Shown in pieces: positions 32,565 through 44,754 of a DNA stretch of 64,000 nucleotides; the stretch's first letter is position 1; each line of letters opens with the position of its first letter. The stretch is taken from positions 275,352-339,351 of the forward strand of contig WHUX01000051.1 in the NCBI GenBank assembly GCA_015179025.1. Direction: 5' to 3'. A program made the translations under genes and the position numbers. Below the pieces are notes generated by a model. The model was given only the letters and a program-made list of their open reading frames with translations. It did no database searches and was not told the DNA's origin. Source of the DNA: Terfezia claveryi (lineage: Eukaryota; Ascomycota; Pezizomycetes; Pezizales; Pezizaceae).

Positions 32565-33468
32565 TTCTTAGGGAGCTGAACAGGTTCACAGAGCCGTGGT
32601 ACTCCGGACCCTTAACGCCAAATAAAGACGTCAATGCTTCCCAAGAGGGTATATAAGTTCCTTGTAACACAGGCGGTGATAAAAATAGTTAAAGGAAAGA
32701 GAGATTAAAGAAGCAGGGCACGCCCGTCAGAACAGAAACTAAGAAGCGGATACTGTACTCGCTGCTGGCAGCTGTAAGCACTTGGTATCACGAGACAGAT
32801 CGGTACGTATATCTCCCGACCAGAGAACTGTCAAAGTCCCACGACAACGACAAACCACTCCTGTTCGTCGAAAACAACGAAAGAGGGAAGAAAACGAAGC
32901 CTCAGATGCAGAGGATCTATCTGGGTAGAAAAGAACGGGAGGATAAAGTGATCTGCCACCTGAGCGGAGAAATATCTTGACACATGGCGGTTTCGAAACT
33001 TGACACACCGTTTCTCATTCTCCTTCTTTCTCCTCGAAAAATGCCTTTCACTTGGGTATCTGCAAACTTTCATACCTACTTAGGTGGCAACGTACTAACC
33101 GCGGAGGGAGGAGTCTGAAGTAGGTATACGTACCAGTACATGGTGTTTCATCCAGCCTGAGGCTGCTCACGCATGCAGGTACATTTGCTTGATAGGCCGT
33201 CGTTAACTTCGTACAGGTTGTGTTGCGTACGCGCTGCACCGTAAATGTACACCAACGCAGTTCAGCCACCTGCGCTAAATCTGCTTTGTGTGGGAGGGAC
33301 TTGATACAGAGCTAGCGTGTCAGACTTCTCTTGGGTTTCACCTTTACCACCAGGGATCGTAGAACACAACGTCAACCAACCGATAAGTAGCCGATTGTAG
33401 GCAGTTTACGTTGAAGGTTACCGATTGGGTAGTTCTCAGTGACCTCCAATCTCCGCCAAGATTTGAAC
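32565..33468. promoter_or_regulatory. 904-bp region between divergent PEBP and COA4 genes
   Basis: Promoters of the secreted PEBP gene (-) and COA4 (+). Short frames read here have no support. No clear TATA box or operator was chosen. Confidence 0.4.
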
Positions 33469-34014
33469 ATGACCACAGACCCAAAAGTATCAAAATCTCC
33501 GCCTGTGGTTGGTGATGATGATGATGAGCCTGACGAGTGGTGCGTTATTTCACCAACTTCCTTTTTCCCAGCCACTACATATTTGCTCACAGGCGAAACA
33601 GGGACAAACGGATAAATAATACCGGGTGTGCTGGTGTGTACTCTACAATTTTAATTCTCGAGTTGAATTGGGGTTGAATTGAGGTTGAATTGAGGATTGA
33701 CAATGGATGCATATAGCGGAGAATATGAGACTCATAGACTGCCATTATGAAAAGAAGGATTGGAGGAAATGTACAGCTGAGGTGAGTACTACCGGTGATT
33801 GAGATCAAGGAAACCCAGGGCCTCGGTAATTGTAAGGGGTGTGAGTAATTGAGCTCTGCAACTGGGCTCCATTTGAAAGAGGGAATGGTTACAATGCTTA
33901 CAGGTTGGTATGTACGTGTAGATGATAGCGTTCCGCGAGTGCTGGAAGAAACATGGGAATGTCCAGCGGACTGTGGTGAGGGATGCAGAGGGTGCTTCGA
34001 CAAGATTGGGCTAG
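33469..34014 (+). CDS. COA4: Coa4-like twin CX9C protein (cytochrome oxidase assembly)
   Basis: Four small exons: 33469-33539, 33593-33633, 33717-33781 and 33922-34014. They sum to 270 nt (89 residues); each intron is GT-AG. Residues near 16 read DDDDEPDEW, typical of the family start, then DKRINNTGC. The helical hairpin has both CX9C motifs: CAAENMRLIDC, and CTAEMIAFREC after the spacer HYEKKDWRK. The tail is WKKHGN...VRDAEGAST. Such proteins are imported through the Mia40 disulfide relay into the mitochondrial intermembrane space; Coa4 (also Cmc3) is needed for cytochrome c oxidase. The alternation of tiny exons hides the gene from simple frame scans. It converges with VPS41, whose stop lies 400 bp to the right. 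Confidence 0.85.
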
Positions 34015-34414
34015 AATTATATGAATTTTTTTCTTTTTTGCGTTCCGATGATATTGCGATAATCATTATCTTACCTTCTGGGCACGAAACACTTATTGAA
34101 GTAGATATACCCACGTGACCAGTTATTCTCCCAGAGACAACAATAAGATTCCTATTATTTATTTCCACGCAGTCTATCATCTCAAATCTCATTATCCTTT
34201 AGTAGCTAGCCATTATGTAAGGTAAATTACAGTATTGTACACTCAAAAATACCAATATTCCTACTCATAGATTCATGTCATGGTCGTTATAGCGGGATAG
34301 GGGAGGGGTACAAGCTAACGAAAGAGGGCACAAAAGAAGTGCATCAAAAATCTCCCAACACCTGCTGGGACCCTATGTGCCGTATACAAATAGATTAAAC
34401 AGCCTCTGCAAGCT
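34015..34414. other. Intergenic between convergent COA4 and VPS41
   Basis: 3' regions of two convergent genes. Minus-strand frames reaching into COA4 (33587-34192) are antisense shadows. Confidence 0.5.
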
Positions 34415-37400
34415 TTATACCGACTCCTCAGCATTCTCAACCTCCTCTTCATGCTTCTTCTTCCGCTGGCAAACAGTGCATTTCCCACCACCACTAGTGG
34501 CTGCAAGCTTCTCCTTCAGGAGTGCTGCGTGGGTAACCTTTGTTCCTACGCTTCTTGCATTAATTAGTGTTTCGGTGTTGAACAAGGCACCTTCCATGTC
34601 GTCTTCTAGGGCTTCAACGGGAGGGATTGCTCTTTCCAAGTCGGTACCAGGATCCACCGTAGTGAGGAGACATTCGAGGTGGAAAATGTGTCCACATGGA
34701 AATGATAGAAGGGTGTCCTTCTCTGTTGAGCAGACGAAATTTAGTACGCATCAAACATGTGAGTTCAAGATTGAACTTACTATGGAACCCGAATAGACGG
34801 TGACACCCAGCGCATATCGCACCCTTCGATTCAGTTTCCGGATCAAAGGCACCCGGCATAGCTTGTTCAATTCCCACCTCAAATTTAACACCCCTCCTAC
34901 TTCTCTGCTTCAATTCATCCATTTTGCCATGTACCTCCGCTCTCAAGACTCTCGCTACTCCCTCTGCCACACTCCACTGTACCGCATACTCCCTTAACAC
35001 CTTCTGTATCGCTCCCTTCAATCCCTCCACCTTCAATCCCTCCGGGATTCCCCTTACAAGCTTTACAACTTCCATTCCCCCTCTACTACCCCCCGATGAC
35101 ACCCCCACATTCTCTAGCAAGCCCCGCACAAAGTCAGGCTTGTCCATTGAATACGATATCAAATCATCCCAAAGATCTTTTTCATCTTGCTGCTTGGCAA
35201 ACGCAATGGCTTGTGCTACATCATGGAGCCTATCAATGATGAGATACAAGGCTCGCTTATTTTGCCCCGTCTTGCTGAGAAGATGAACCAACTCGGGAAT
35301 ATAATTTCGTACCTCGCAAATCTGGGCGGCTTTATCGAGTGAGTAACCCTGAGACGCCTTCAAGAACTCCATAAGAAGGGGGCGATCGTACTCCGCCCAT
35401 AGTTGGATTGCTAGGTCAGCCCAGCTCTCTTCAACCAATTGCCGATCATCTTCCCAGAGCTTTCGAAGGTAAAAGAAAAGGAGAACACGACCACCATCCT
35501 CCATTTCAGGAGCCTCATCGAGTTGTTGTACAATTCTCTCAGGCCCAACGATTCCATGACCCGCCTCAGCTACGAGTAATTCGACAGCTGGTGCTGTAAG
35601 TTCCTTGAGCTCATCTAGCGGCGCTGTTGTGAGTTGTTCTCGTGTGATCTTGAGCATGAGAAGGTCGGCAATATTATCCTTTACTGCATCAAGGAGATAG
35701 TATTCCTTGATCAAACTCATCACCTCAGGCTCTGCTTTTAAACGCATATAGCATCCCAAGGCTTCCCTAGGATGTTTCATAGCTATGTAAATTTTTGCGA
35801 GGCAAAGCTGAAGCAAACGCCAACCTTCCTCGATCTGAGCTTCCTTCTTGGAGTCTTCATTCTCCTCCTCCTCCTTCTCTTTGCCCCTGCTACTCAATTT
35901 CCACCCACGGTAAGTGTATTGCCGCCGCTGCCGGATGTCTTCAAGCTCCTCTTCATCCCCTTTCACACGCCGGCGAACGAGATCAGCAATCACATCAAGG
36001 TCAAATAATCCCTTGTCTACTCCCCAATCCTCCAATAGTAATCGCTGGAAAACCGCTTTATCTTCTCGTAGCCAATGTGCCAAAACACTCTCATATATCG
36101 CACTCGGTATAGGCGGAGTAAGTCGTTCTCGCGGTATATATGGTGTTATCTCCTTCACTTTTCCGGCTGCCTCAAAAACCCAAACCCAATGTTCCCAGCG
36201 TGTAGAGGTGCCCAATACTTTACCACAGACTTCTGCCGCCTGTGTCCACTGGTTTTGCCCTATAAGCTTTCCTATCCACAGCTCTCCTATCCTGCGTTTC
36301 TCTTTTTCAGCAGCTCTGAACATGAACTGGGGCCCACGCTGGCGCTTGGCCTCTTTGATAGTCAACTTGTCATCTGAATCCGTATCCGTGATTGCTATAG
36401 ACTCGGTGTCGGTTTCATTGTCCGTATCGTTATGGGTCACACTGTCCCGGTCATATACTACGTTTTCCTCCGCCGTTTCCCCGTTTATGATCTCTGGATT
36501 CTTGTCGACCAGGTCCCAGCCTTCCGCGTATCTCTCGTGTTCCAGTAACCATCCCAGATGGTCCTTCAGCCCCCGCTCCGTGGCAAAGATGACATCATAG
36601 GGTGAAGTGATGTAAATCTTTCTCCCTGTTACATCCGCCCAGCCACCCGCAGGGCCTGTACTGCTACCATCACCAACAACCTTGGAGAGACCACCTATGC
36701 TTCTAAAGGAGTTTGCAAGGCTCGGGAGCGTTGGTGTCCATGAGAAACTTTGCCTGGGCGGCGTTCCACCACCACCACCACCACCACTTCCGAAACTTCT
36801 TACCGATGCAGCACTACTGAATATGGTCGTGGCTGTTACTCCGGCAGCCCACAGCCCTGCTCCTGCCCCTGCCAGAAATTCGCCCGCATTTCCATAGAAT
36901 CCTCCTGATTCGCCTTGGGGAAGAGACAAATCGATTTTTGGTGTTGCTGGAAGAATGTTGAGATGATAGTCATTTGATGAGAGACTTTCAAAGCGAGACA
37001 TCATTAAAGAATCCGCAGAAATTTCTTCAGTTGTAGCTAATGAGACAAGCCGCAATTCGGGGGAGGCAGCTATCTGGCGTGCAGCGCCTGAGATGCCACC
37101 TATACGTCGAACTGGGGTAGATGAGGATGATGATGTCAAAACGGCAACTTTAGTATTTTGTGGGGCTTGTGGCGCTGTTATATGGGCGAGAAGGAGCAGT
37201 TGATTTGGACTGTACAGTGACAACCCGGAGATGGTGCAATCTGTTTGCAGACTGGTAGGCAGCAATGTTAGCTACAAGTGCCATGCGCACCAGGTATCGC
37301 ACGTACATGTTCACGATCTCGCCCCAACCCCACCGCCTACTTTCGTCTATAACCCCCTCACCAGAGAACACATTCACTACCCATACCGTTCCACCCCACC

Positions 37401-38683
37401 CAATAACCAGTCTTTCTTTCCCACCTTCCCACCCAGGCCTATCCACTCCAGTTTTAGCCGGGGTGGTTTGAATTTCCCCATCAACCTCGCCTGGGTCCTT
37501 GCTCAGCTCGCGTTGATCAATCCACTCGACTCTTGCCTTGATAACACCAGCCATTTCCTCACTAACCGACTCTGGACGCTCAATAGCACATATCCGCTTC
37601 CAATCGCTTTTACCACCAGAGCCCAACCCCGCTTCCCTTACAAATCTCTCTTTCTCCCCAGGAAGGAAAATATGGCTCCGCATAATCTTCACTCCCGACT
37701 CACATGCCCAAACAACATATCTTGGTGTTTCACGAGAAAACCGTATCAGGGAGATAGCCCCTTCACCGCTAGCTAATATAACATCTTTCCCTTCGTTTCC
37801 GTTGCTACCCCAAGATATGGGCAGTGGAATTCCCCATCCACCATGTCCGCCGCGGTCAGAGGAGATAACAGTCGAAGAAGTTAATTTTGAACCAGGTTTA
37901 TCGTATTGGGACTGAATCAAATTCGATGATAACCCTCCAGTAAGATAGGTTTTGTCTACTGAATAGTTGGGTGACAATGCAACTGACAAGAGCGGTCTTG
38001 AGAAGTTCTTCAATAGAATATCTTTGGTCGAGGTCTGTGGTTTCGATCTTGGGTCCGATGGCGGAGGTAGCAAAGCTGACAACGGAGTGATGCAGATATG
38101 GCCATCTATAGAGGAAGTACCAATGTAAATGTTGTGATGAGTAGCGGCTTGAGATTGTTGCGTTGGTGTGGATGTTGAGGGATGCGGGGGAGGCGGCGGA
38201 GGAGGAGATACAGAGATTGATGTGATGGATGCTGAATGTGCTTTGTAGGTCCTTAACAGGTGTAGAGAGGGTAAGGACAGAATGTGAATATTTCCATTAT
38301 GTGTTCCTATTATCTATGCACAGACAATTGCAGCTTCCTGTCAGCACCATTGTCTCAAAATCTAATTGAAGCCATACCATCTTGTCGCCCCCAACCCAAG
38401 TACAGCTAACGGCATCCCCATTTCTATAGACTCCCCCAAGGGACTTTGTTAATCGAGTGTATTTCAACTTCGGCTCGTCGTCCTCCTCATCTTCATCAGC
38501 GTCGCTATCGCCATCGTCCGGGTCGACATTTTTGAGGGCTCCTCTCACATCACCCTCTGCAGCAGTAGCGTCTCCCAAGCTGTCGGTAGCTTTGCTGGAA
38601 CTTGCAGTGGCCTCATCTGACCCTCTGGGTAAGGTCAATTTATTACCTGGATAGGATGAAGATGGCATAGGATGGGATGCCAT
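34415..38683 (-). CDS. VPS41: Vps41, HOPS tethering subunit
   Basis: Vps41 is a HOPS subunit that tethers vesicles to the vacuole and binds Rab7/Ypt7. ATG 38683 (MASHPMPSSS) opens an exon with an acidic stretch (DSDADEDEEDDEP) and KLKYTRLTKSLGG, then an intron, IIGTHNGNIHILSLPSLHLL and HNIYIGTSSIDGHICI. The WD40 part continues with FSRPLLSVALSPNYSVDKTY, LTGGLSSNLI, KDVILASGEGAISLI, VVWACESGVKIMRSH and LVIGWGGTVWVVNV. The next exon begins TDCTISGLSLYSPNQLLLLA. The alpha-solenoid follows (AEGWDLVDKNPEIINGE, WVWVFEAAGKVKEITPYIP, YLLDAVKDNIADLL, TGQNKRALYLIIDRLHDVAQ). A C-terminal RING-like zinc domain spans the last intron: CAGCHRLFGFH, then PCGHIFHLECLL, then KCTVCQRKKK. Roughly 1,250-1,300 residues, intact. 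The upstream TTG codon in frame was not used. Confidence 0.93.
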
Positions 38684-39619
38684 TGAACGATGTTCCAATG
38701 GCGTGCTGACCAGATAATAAATGGTTGTGAACTAAAGAGATGATAACCAGGAGCATGCTACAGTACCTAGTCCGCTGCATGGGACTAAGCATGCTGCATC
38801 TGGGACAGCTGCATGCAACTATTTGTATTGGATGCAGGTGCCAACGCTTAATCAGCAGTTACATGTACTGTAAGTATCGGACCTGCATATGACATAGTCT
38901 CATGCCAAGACCCATGAGACTAGATTTATTCCTCCACTGTCAACATAAAATAATCTAGGGGAAACTTAGTCTGGTTGGTGAACGAGGGAGAGAAAAACAA
39001 AAGTAAACAGAGAAACAAAACAATAGATACTTGCAATAAACCGCCAAATACCACAATAAATCAAACAACGAGCGAACGCCATCAAAAAATAAAGAATTCC
39101 GACTTAAACGGCATCCCTCTGTGCCGTACCTATTCCAAACGCCTGTACCTAGATAGATTAAACCCTGCCATATAATTCCGTATGACAATAGGATAACAGA
39201 GCAATACCCTTTTCTCACAACACCATCAGACCTATGTTGCGGCGTAATCTCCTCTTTTTCTCCTCCAGCCCGTTCACCGTCAACCCAAGTTGTCGTAATA
39301 GGGTATTCACACCCGCAGCTAGCATACAGCTTTTAGCTCGATTTGCCTTTTGCGTCCCGTGCTGCCTGTCAGTGCAATTTATACATATTTAGAGGCCACG
39401 AATGCATGAATTTATACATATATACGGAGTGGGAATGCATGAATTCAATACATAATAAATCCCATGTTTAAATGTACTACATCCAGCTATTTCCTCCTCC
39501 GTACTAGATTGTTCCAATAAGTAGAGGAGCTCCATTCGATGCCCTCTATGGAGCAAGTAGCAGGAGCAGGTTCTTGGACTGCGCAACAGGTTCTAAAATA
39601 GCATACGGAGCAGGTTTAG
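38684..39619. other. Intergenic, boundary of the repeat-rich half
   Basis: VPS41 promoter region, then AT-rich DNA without genes. Near 39390-39440 two GAATGCATGAATT motifs resemble units of the array at 17570-17778. Confidence 0.45.
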
Positions 39620-39920
39620 CTAGTGATAACGGTGATATCTGTCGGAATATCGATATATAGTGTGCACGAAGGCATAATCACTTGCTCGGGCCTAACTGGG
39701 TGTACAATAAAGGTGCGAAGAATATAGATTCATTCGATAAAGTAAAGTAACCCAGCGATACAAGACTTCGATAACTAGATACAAGAAGTGGGCATATATA
39801 TAGGAAAGCGGGGTTGACTTCAGGCCACCCACCGTCGGGTGGTACCGGCCCAGTCTGCATAATCTCAGCCGTAACAGTACTCCCCCTCTGCTAGAGGGGC
39901 GTCCCGACCGACCAACTTCA
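39620..39920 (-). mobile_element. LTR-retrotransposon end (3' LTR plus polypurine tract)
   Basis: On the minus strand a purine-rich AGAGGGGGAGTAC stands directly before TGTTACGGCTGAG at 39876, the layout of a polypurine tract followed by a 3' LTR. The LTR continues to about 39620, where its end is not clear. Just upstream on the same strand (39950-39877) a short frame EHVESVGLVKLVGRDAPLAE ends at the LTR, as the last codons of a pol or gag gene would. Minus-strand frames at 39927-40360 may be decayed internal sequence. Family unknown. Confidence 0.45.
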
Positions 39921-41016
39921 CCAAACCTACGCTCTCCACATGCTCATGTATATTGGCAGGAATAACCCGAACAAATTGGGGGTGGCCCCGGCTTGACAGC
40001 ATGGGTTTAAACCACAGAACCTCAACAACGGTAAGAGCACATCAATGTGGTGGCACATAGGCCTGTAGGGTAGCTCAGAAGGACGGGGTATTCTCTCAAG
40101 ACATAGTGGCGTCATGTCAGTGCTTAGACATCAAGACCGGGTGGCTTCACTTCTCTGGCGACTTGCCATCGATCCGCTTTCCGTGATATGTGGATCAACT
40201 GATCCGGGGGTATCTCAAACATGAGGTGTATCATCCGTAGATCTAGGTATTTTGAAGGATCCGCAGATCCGGGGTAATATTGATAAGGGGGGGTATTCCA
40301 CATGCCATTGCCGTTAAAAACTCTGCGTGGCAAAACCCTGTGGGAAAAAGCCAGCGTCACAGGAAAAGGTTCAATGCATGCCTTCCCAGCTATCCAACCC
40401 GACTTGCCAGTGCAAGGGGGGGTCTTGGTCGTTGCGCTCGTGGGTCTTTAGCGCTCGCAGAGCTCGTTTGGGTCTTTAGCACTCGCAGTGCTAGCTTGAT
40501 CCTTTGCCCAAGGCGGGGGTCTTTGAGGATCGGGGTCTCTGAGCTTCGAGCTGCCTTTGAGCTTTGAGCTCGTTCGGGGCCTTATAGGCTCGTTCGGGGC
40601 CTTAGAAGCCTGGCTCGGGGGTGTTTGAGCATGTCGCTCGACATCTAGGACTTAGTAGATACGGGGATCTCAACATAGGATTAATATGTCGGTTAGAATA
40701 AGCTAATAAGCAAATAGTAGGGGAAATAATTATTTCCGACGTCGCTCACATTAGCACGACATTAGGGGTATTCAAAGTTAAATTTTCGGCCGAAAATCGT
40801 GTTCGATTTAAACGGCCGGATAAATCGCCAAACCTTGAGTACCCTAGTCTGGTTGGCTCCAGTCGGAATGCGCTCAAGCAGAACACGCTAATATTTTTAC
40901 TAACCTATGAAGGAAAAGTAGTAGCTCAGATATCTAGCTGTTTTAGAATGCAGTAAAGGGGCTCGTCATGACGAGGTGTCACTATATACACATATCACCA
41001 CAATACAATATCCACC
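39921..41016. other. Repeat-derived DNA, no gene
   Basis: From 40430 to 40640 imperfect repeats of the type GGTCTTTAGCRCTCGCAG and GCTCGTTCGGGGCCTTA occur. The stretch 40760-40830 is rich in CGGCC/GGCCG inverted motifs and could hold an end of the Mutator-like element to the right; no partner was found. Confidence 0.4.
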
Positions 41017-41021
41017 GCTAT

Positions 41022-41674
41022 TGTAAAGTAAGGCGGCGTGCTTCATAACCAACTCTCTACTACCGGGCGGCAGTACTAGAGTTTACTACAGCAAACTATA
41101 GGTGCACGGAACCTATAGCTTCTGTTTAAGTATATCTTGCTGTATATATTCTATTGTCACTCTAGTTGTAGAAGATAGGCCCGACCGGCCTATTACTTGT
41201 TATTGGAACATAGAGGGAGACGGGCCCATAAAGGGCCCAGAATTAATAGCTCAATACTGTTATTATTGGTAGATATCTACTACACTGTTTCTGTCTCTAT
41301 CTCTAGCTTGAACTGACTTGAACGCTCCTCCAACTGAGGGGAATTCAGGGGACTATATACTGCCTGGAGTGGGGCAGTGTTGGGGCAGTGTTGGGGTAGT
41401 GCTGAGGCAGTGCGCCATCATCTGACCCATTACATGATTTGAAATCAACATGATAGAAACTTCCAGAAACTACTAGGAAATATAACTACAAGTATCGCGT
41501 GACCCTTCCAATGAGTCACACTCATTACTATAATGAAATACATGAGTTACTATACCTTTATTATCATCTGCCGGCCGACGCTGATGGCCTGATAATAGCT
41601 TATTCCACTAGGTTAAAAGTTGGTATGTAATGGGAGTTACATTTCATTGGGAAATGGAATATGACTTCCTTACA
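41022..41674. mobile_element. Solo LTR (653 bp) with target duplication GCTAT
   Basis: Begins TGTAAAGTAAGGCGGC and ends CTTCCTTACA, so TGTAA/TTACA inverted ends. It is flanked by GCTAT at 41017-41021 and 41675-41679, a perfect 5-bp target duplication. It is the same family as the two LTRs at 42382 and 43498. Confidence 0.92.
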
Positions 41675-42381
41675 GCTATACGATATCACCGTGAATACCA
41701 TCAAATCAAAATGTCTACCGAAGCTATGATGCCAATCTCTGCTGATGCCCTGCACTATCGCACTATATTGTTCGAGCTTAACAAACCAGTTACAATATCC
41801 CCCCAAATATTTGACGAGATATGGCCATATATGGATTCGGTTTATTCAAAGCTTCAGCAAGAGCTGCTGCAAGCTTATGGTATAGTACATGTTCAGAAAT
41901 ATAAGTGCAGACTTTGGAAAAGCAGAAAGTCAAATGTAGTTCAAGTTGCAGATACCGACAGCAAGATTATTAAATGCCGGCAGAGCAGTATTCGAAATGC
42001 CGACCTTTACAATGTGTGAATTAAGGTCTCACATCCAGTTGATGGTACAGCTGTTATGGTTGAGTGCCTTGATGAACATACCCATACCCATAATATTGAG
42101 GAGAGCTTCCAGATAAAAAAACCAAGCATATTAGTGGGATATATCAAGTCTGAAGCAGCCAAAAATTACTCTGCTGCTCAGATTTACCATGCTGTCCATG
42201 ATGCAGGTACACATGAAGGCACTGAGTGGCTGAAAAAGCTTGATAGCTCGTCTTTAAAAATGTTTGTATAACTATCTTCACTGAAGATATATGATATAGC
42301 TAATGAATTCGGTGTATAGAAAAGATATCAGGAATCTAAAGCGGGGATTGGGGTCAGCAGACCTACGGGTACTTCTATATG

Positions 42382-44129
42382 TGTAAAGTAAGGCGGCGTA
42401 CTTCATAACTAACTCTCTACAGCCGGGCGGCAGTACTAGAGTTTACTACAGCAAACTATAGGTGCACGGAACCTATAGCTTCTGTTTAAGTATATCTTGC
42501 TTACATATATTCTATTGTCGCTCTAGTTGTAAAAGGTAGGCCTGACTGGCCTATAACTTGTTATTGAAACATAGAGAGAGATGGGCCCAAATGGGCCCAG
42601 AATATAATAGCTCAATACTTTATTATTAGTAGATATCTACTACTCTGTTTCTGTCTCTATCACTGGCTTGAACGCTCCTCCAACTGAGGGGAATTTAGGG
42701 GACTATATACTGTCCAGAGTGGGACAGTGCTGGGGCAGTGCTAGGGCAGTGTGTCATCATCTGACCCATTACATGATTTGAAATCAACATGATAGAAACT
42801 ACCAGAAACTACTAGGAAATAGAACTACAAGTATCGCGTGACCCTTCCAATGAGTTATGCTCATTACTATAATGAAATACATGAGTTACTATACCTTTAT
42901 TATCATCTGTCAGCTGACACTGGTGGCCTGATAATATCTTATTCCACTAGGTTAAAAGTTGGTATATAACGAGAGTTACATTTCATTGGGAAATGGAATA
43001 TAACTTCCTTACATGGCTCCCTTAAAAAAGAGAGTCCCACTCTTAAATATTAAAGTTTTACCTTATCACAAGGTGTTGTTTATAAATATATATTATTATA
43101 CTGATAAGATTTGTTGATACCACACAATAATAAATAACTGTTCGGTCAGGCCTCCAACCTTTCCAACACAAGTTATTAAGTTTATCGTACATTACTAGAA
43201 AATGTGGGACCTTACAATTGAGTAACCAATTCAATTGTACTGACTTTGGCAAGGAAAAACCAAGTCTTTAAATATGTATCTAAATCTTGAAGTATAAGTT
43301 GTATACTTAATAACTTCCTATTGACAAGTACTTTTTATTGTAACCTTTAGCTATTATAATAAACTCTCTGGCTCGAGTTTAATTATAACACTTCATACTA
43401 TTGTAATAGAGGTAGATACATCTATTACTTTTCATAGAAGCTTGCTATTGTTACTACTTAAGACTTAAATAATAAAGTACTATGTCCTATTAAAAAATGT
43501 AAAGTAAGGCGGCATGCTTCATAACCAACTCTCTACAGCCGGGCAGCAGTACTAGAGTTTACTACAGTAAACTATAGGTGCACGGAACCTATAGCTTCTG
43601 TTTAAGTATATCTTGCTTGCATATATTCTATTATTGCTCTAGTTGTAAAAGGTAGGCCCGACTGGTCTATAACTTGTTATTGAAACATAGAGGGAGATGG
43701 GCCCAAATGGGCCCAGAATATAATAGCTCAATACTTTATTATTGGTAGATATCTACTACTCTGTTTCTGTCTCTATCACTGGCTTGAACGCTCCTCCAAC
43801 TGAGGGGAATTCAGGGGACTATATACTATTCAGAGTGGGGCAGTGCTGGGGCAGTGCTGGGGCAGTGTGCCATCATCTGACCCATTACATGATTTGAAAT
43901 CAACATGATAGAAACTGCCAGAAACTACTAGGAAATAGAACTACAAGTATCGCGTGACCCTTCTAATGAGTCATGCTCATTACTATAATGAAATACATGA
44001 GTTACTATACCTTTATTATCATCTGCCGGCTGACGCTGGCGGCCTGATAATATCTTATTCCACTAGGTTAAAAGTTGGTATGTAACGAGAGTTACATTTC
44101 ATTGGGAAATGGAATGTAACTTCCTTACA
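42382..44129. mobile_element. Miniature LTR retrotransposon (TRIM-like), complete
   Basis: Two direct LTRs of 632 bp (42382-43013 and 43498-44129), each TGTAAAGTAAGG...TTCCTTACA, enclose 484 bp without coding capacity. The TSD ATATG is present at 42377-42381 and 44130-44134, outside the pair. Directly after the left LTR stands TGGCTCCCTT, in the place of a primer-binding site. The element lies inside the MULE relic. It needs enzymes from an autonomous relative. Confidence 0.92.
43014..43497. other. Internal region of the TRIM-like element
   Basis: AT-rich 484 bp with no frame longer than about 65 codons. It starts with a possible tRNA-primer site and ends TTAAAAAA before the right LTR. No gag or pol motif. 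Confidence 0.75.
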
Positions 44130-44754
44130 ATATGGCAAGCTGTTTGAGGATGATGTTCTCCATGCTTGCAGTTTATTAACGGAACATGGATAGTTATTTG
44201 AACAGCTGCATATAGTTGATAGTAAGAAAGAGCAAAGATGGAGATTAGTTTTTGCTTATCCTACAAGGCTTTTGATACTGCAAAGACGAGGCTAGTTTAT
44301 GCAATTTGATGCTACACATAAGCTCAATCGATAGGGTCACAACATGTTTTCATTTCTTGTTCGTAATGAGTATAATATATGGATTCCGACCATGCACTTG
44401 GTTGTTGAGCGAGAGAATGGAGATATCATTGCTGAAGGATTAAGGCATATTAAGCAGTAGTGTAGTAGTACGTTTGAATTTCAGCTGAACCTGCCATATG
44501 TACCCGCCACCCCCCTAATAGCCTAGAATGTCCTAGATTGAGCTCATATTAATATCCATTTAGGTAAATGGCAGCCACGTTATATCATGATCGATGATTC
44601 TATAATCGAACAGTATGCAATTCGCCTAGCATTTCTAGGTCTCAATGCGGGTGAGCAGGAAGTCACTCGTCTTCTCTGCTCTGTTCACTCCAACCGAACT
44701 CTCCTCCGAAGACTCGGCTCTAATGCCAACAAGTACATATATCAGCTTCTCAAG

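Larger units (their letters stand above)
41710..44754 (+). pseudogene. Mutator-like (MULE) transposase relic, split by an insertion
   Basis: The left half reads MSTEAMMPISADALHYRTIL, NKPVTISPQIFDEIWPYM, KLQQELLQAYGIVHVQKY and, after a stop, DGTAVMVECLDEHTHTHN and YSAAQIYHAVHDAGTHEG. The right half, beyond the inserted element, reads GKLFEDDVLHACSLL, RLVFAYPTRLLILQR, FMQFDATHKLNR (family DSTHKTNR, first catalytic Asp), FLVRNEYNIWIP, ENGDIIAEGLRHIKQ, GKWQPRYIMIDDS (second Asp), YAIRLAFLGLNAGEQEVTRL and LLCSVHSNRTLLRRL. This order is that of the MULE DDE domain. Tryptophan codons have become TAG at 44293, 44332 and 44458. The frame is cut at 44754 by the next LTR. Confidence 0.85.

Noticed and set aside
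35795..37915. Long plus-strand frames over VPS41 (up to 228 codons)
   Set aside because: Antisense shadows; the minus strand encodes the HOPS protein with all expected blocks.
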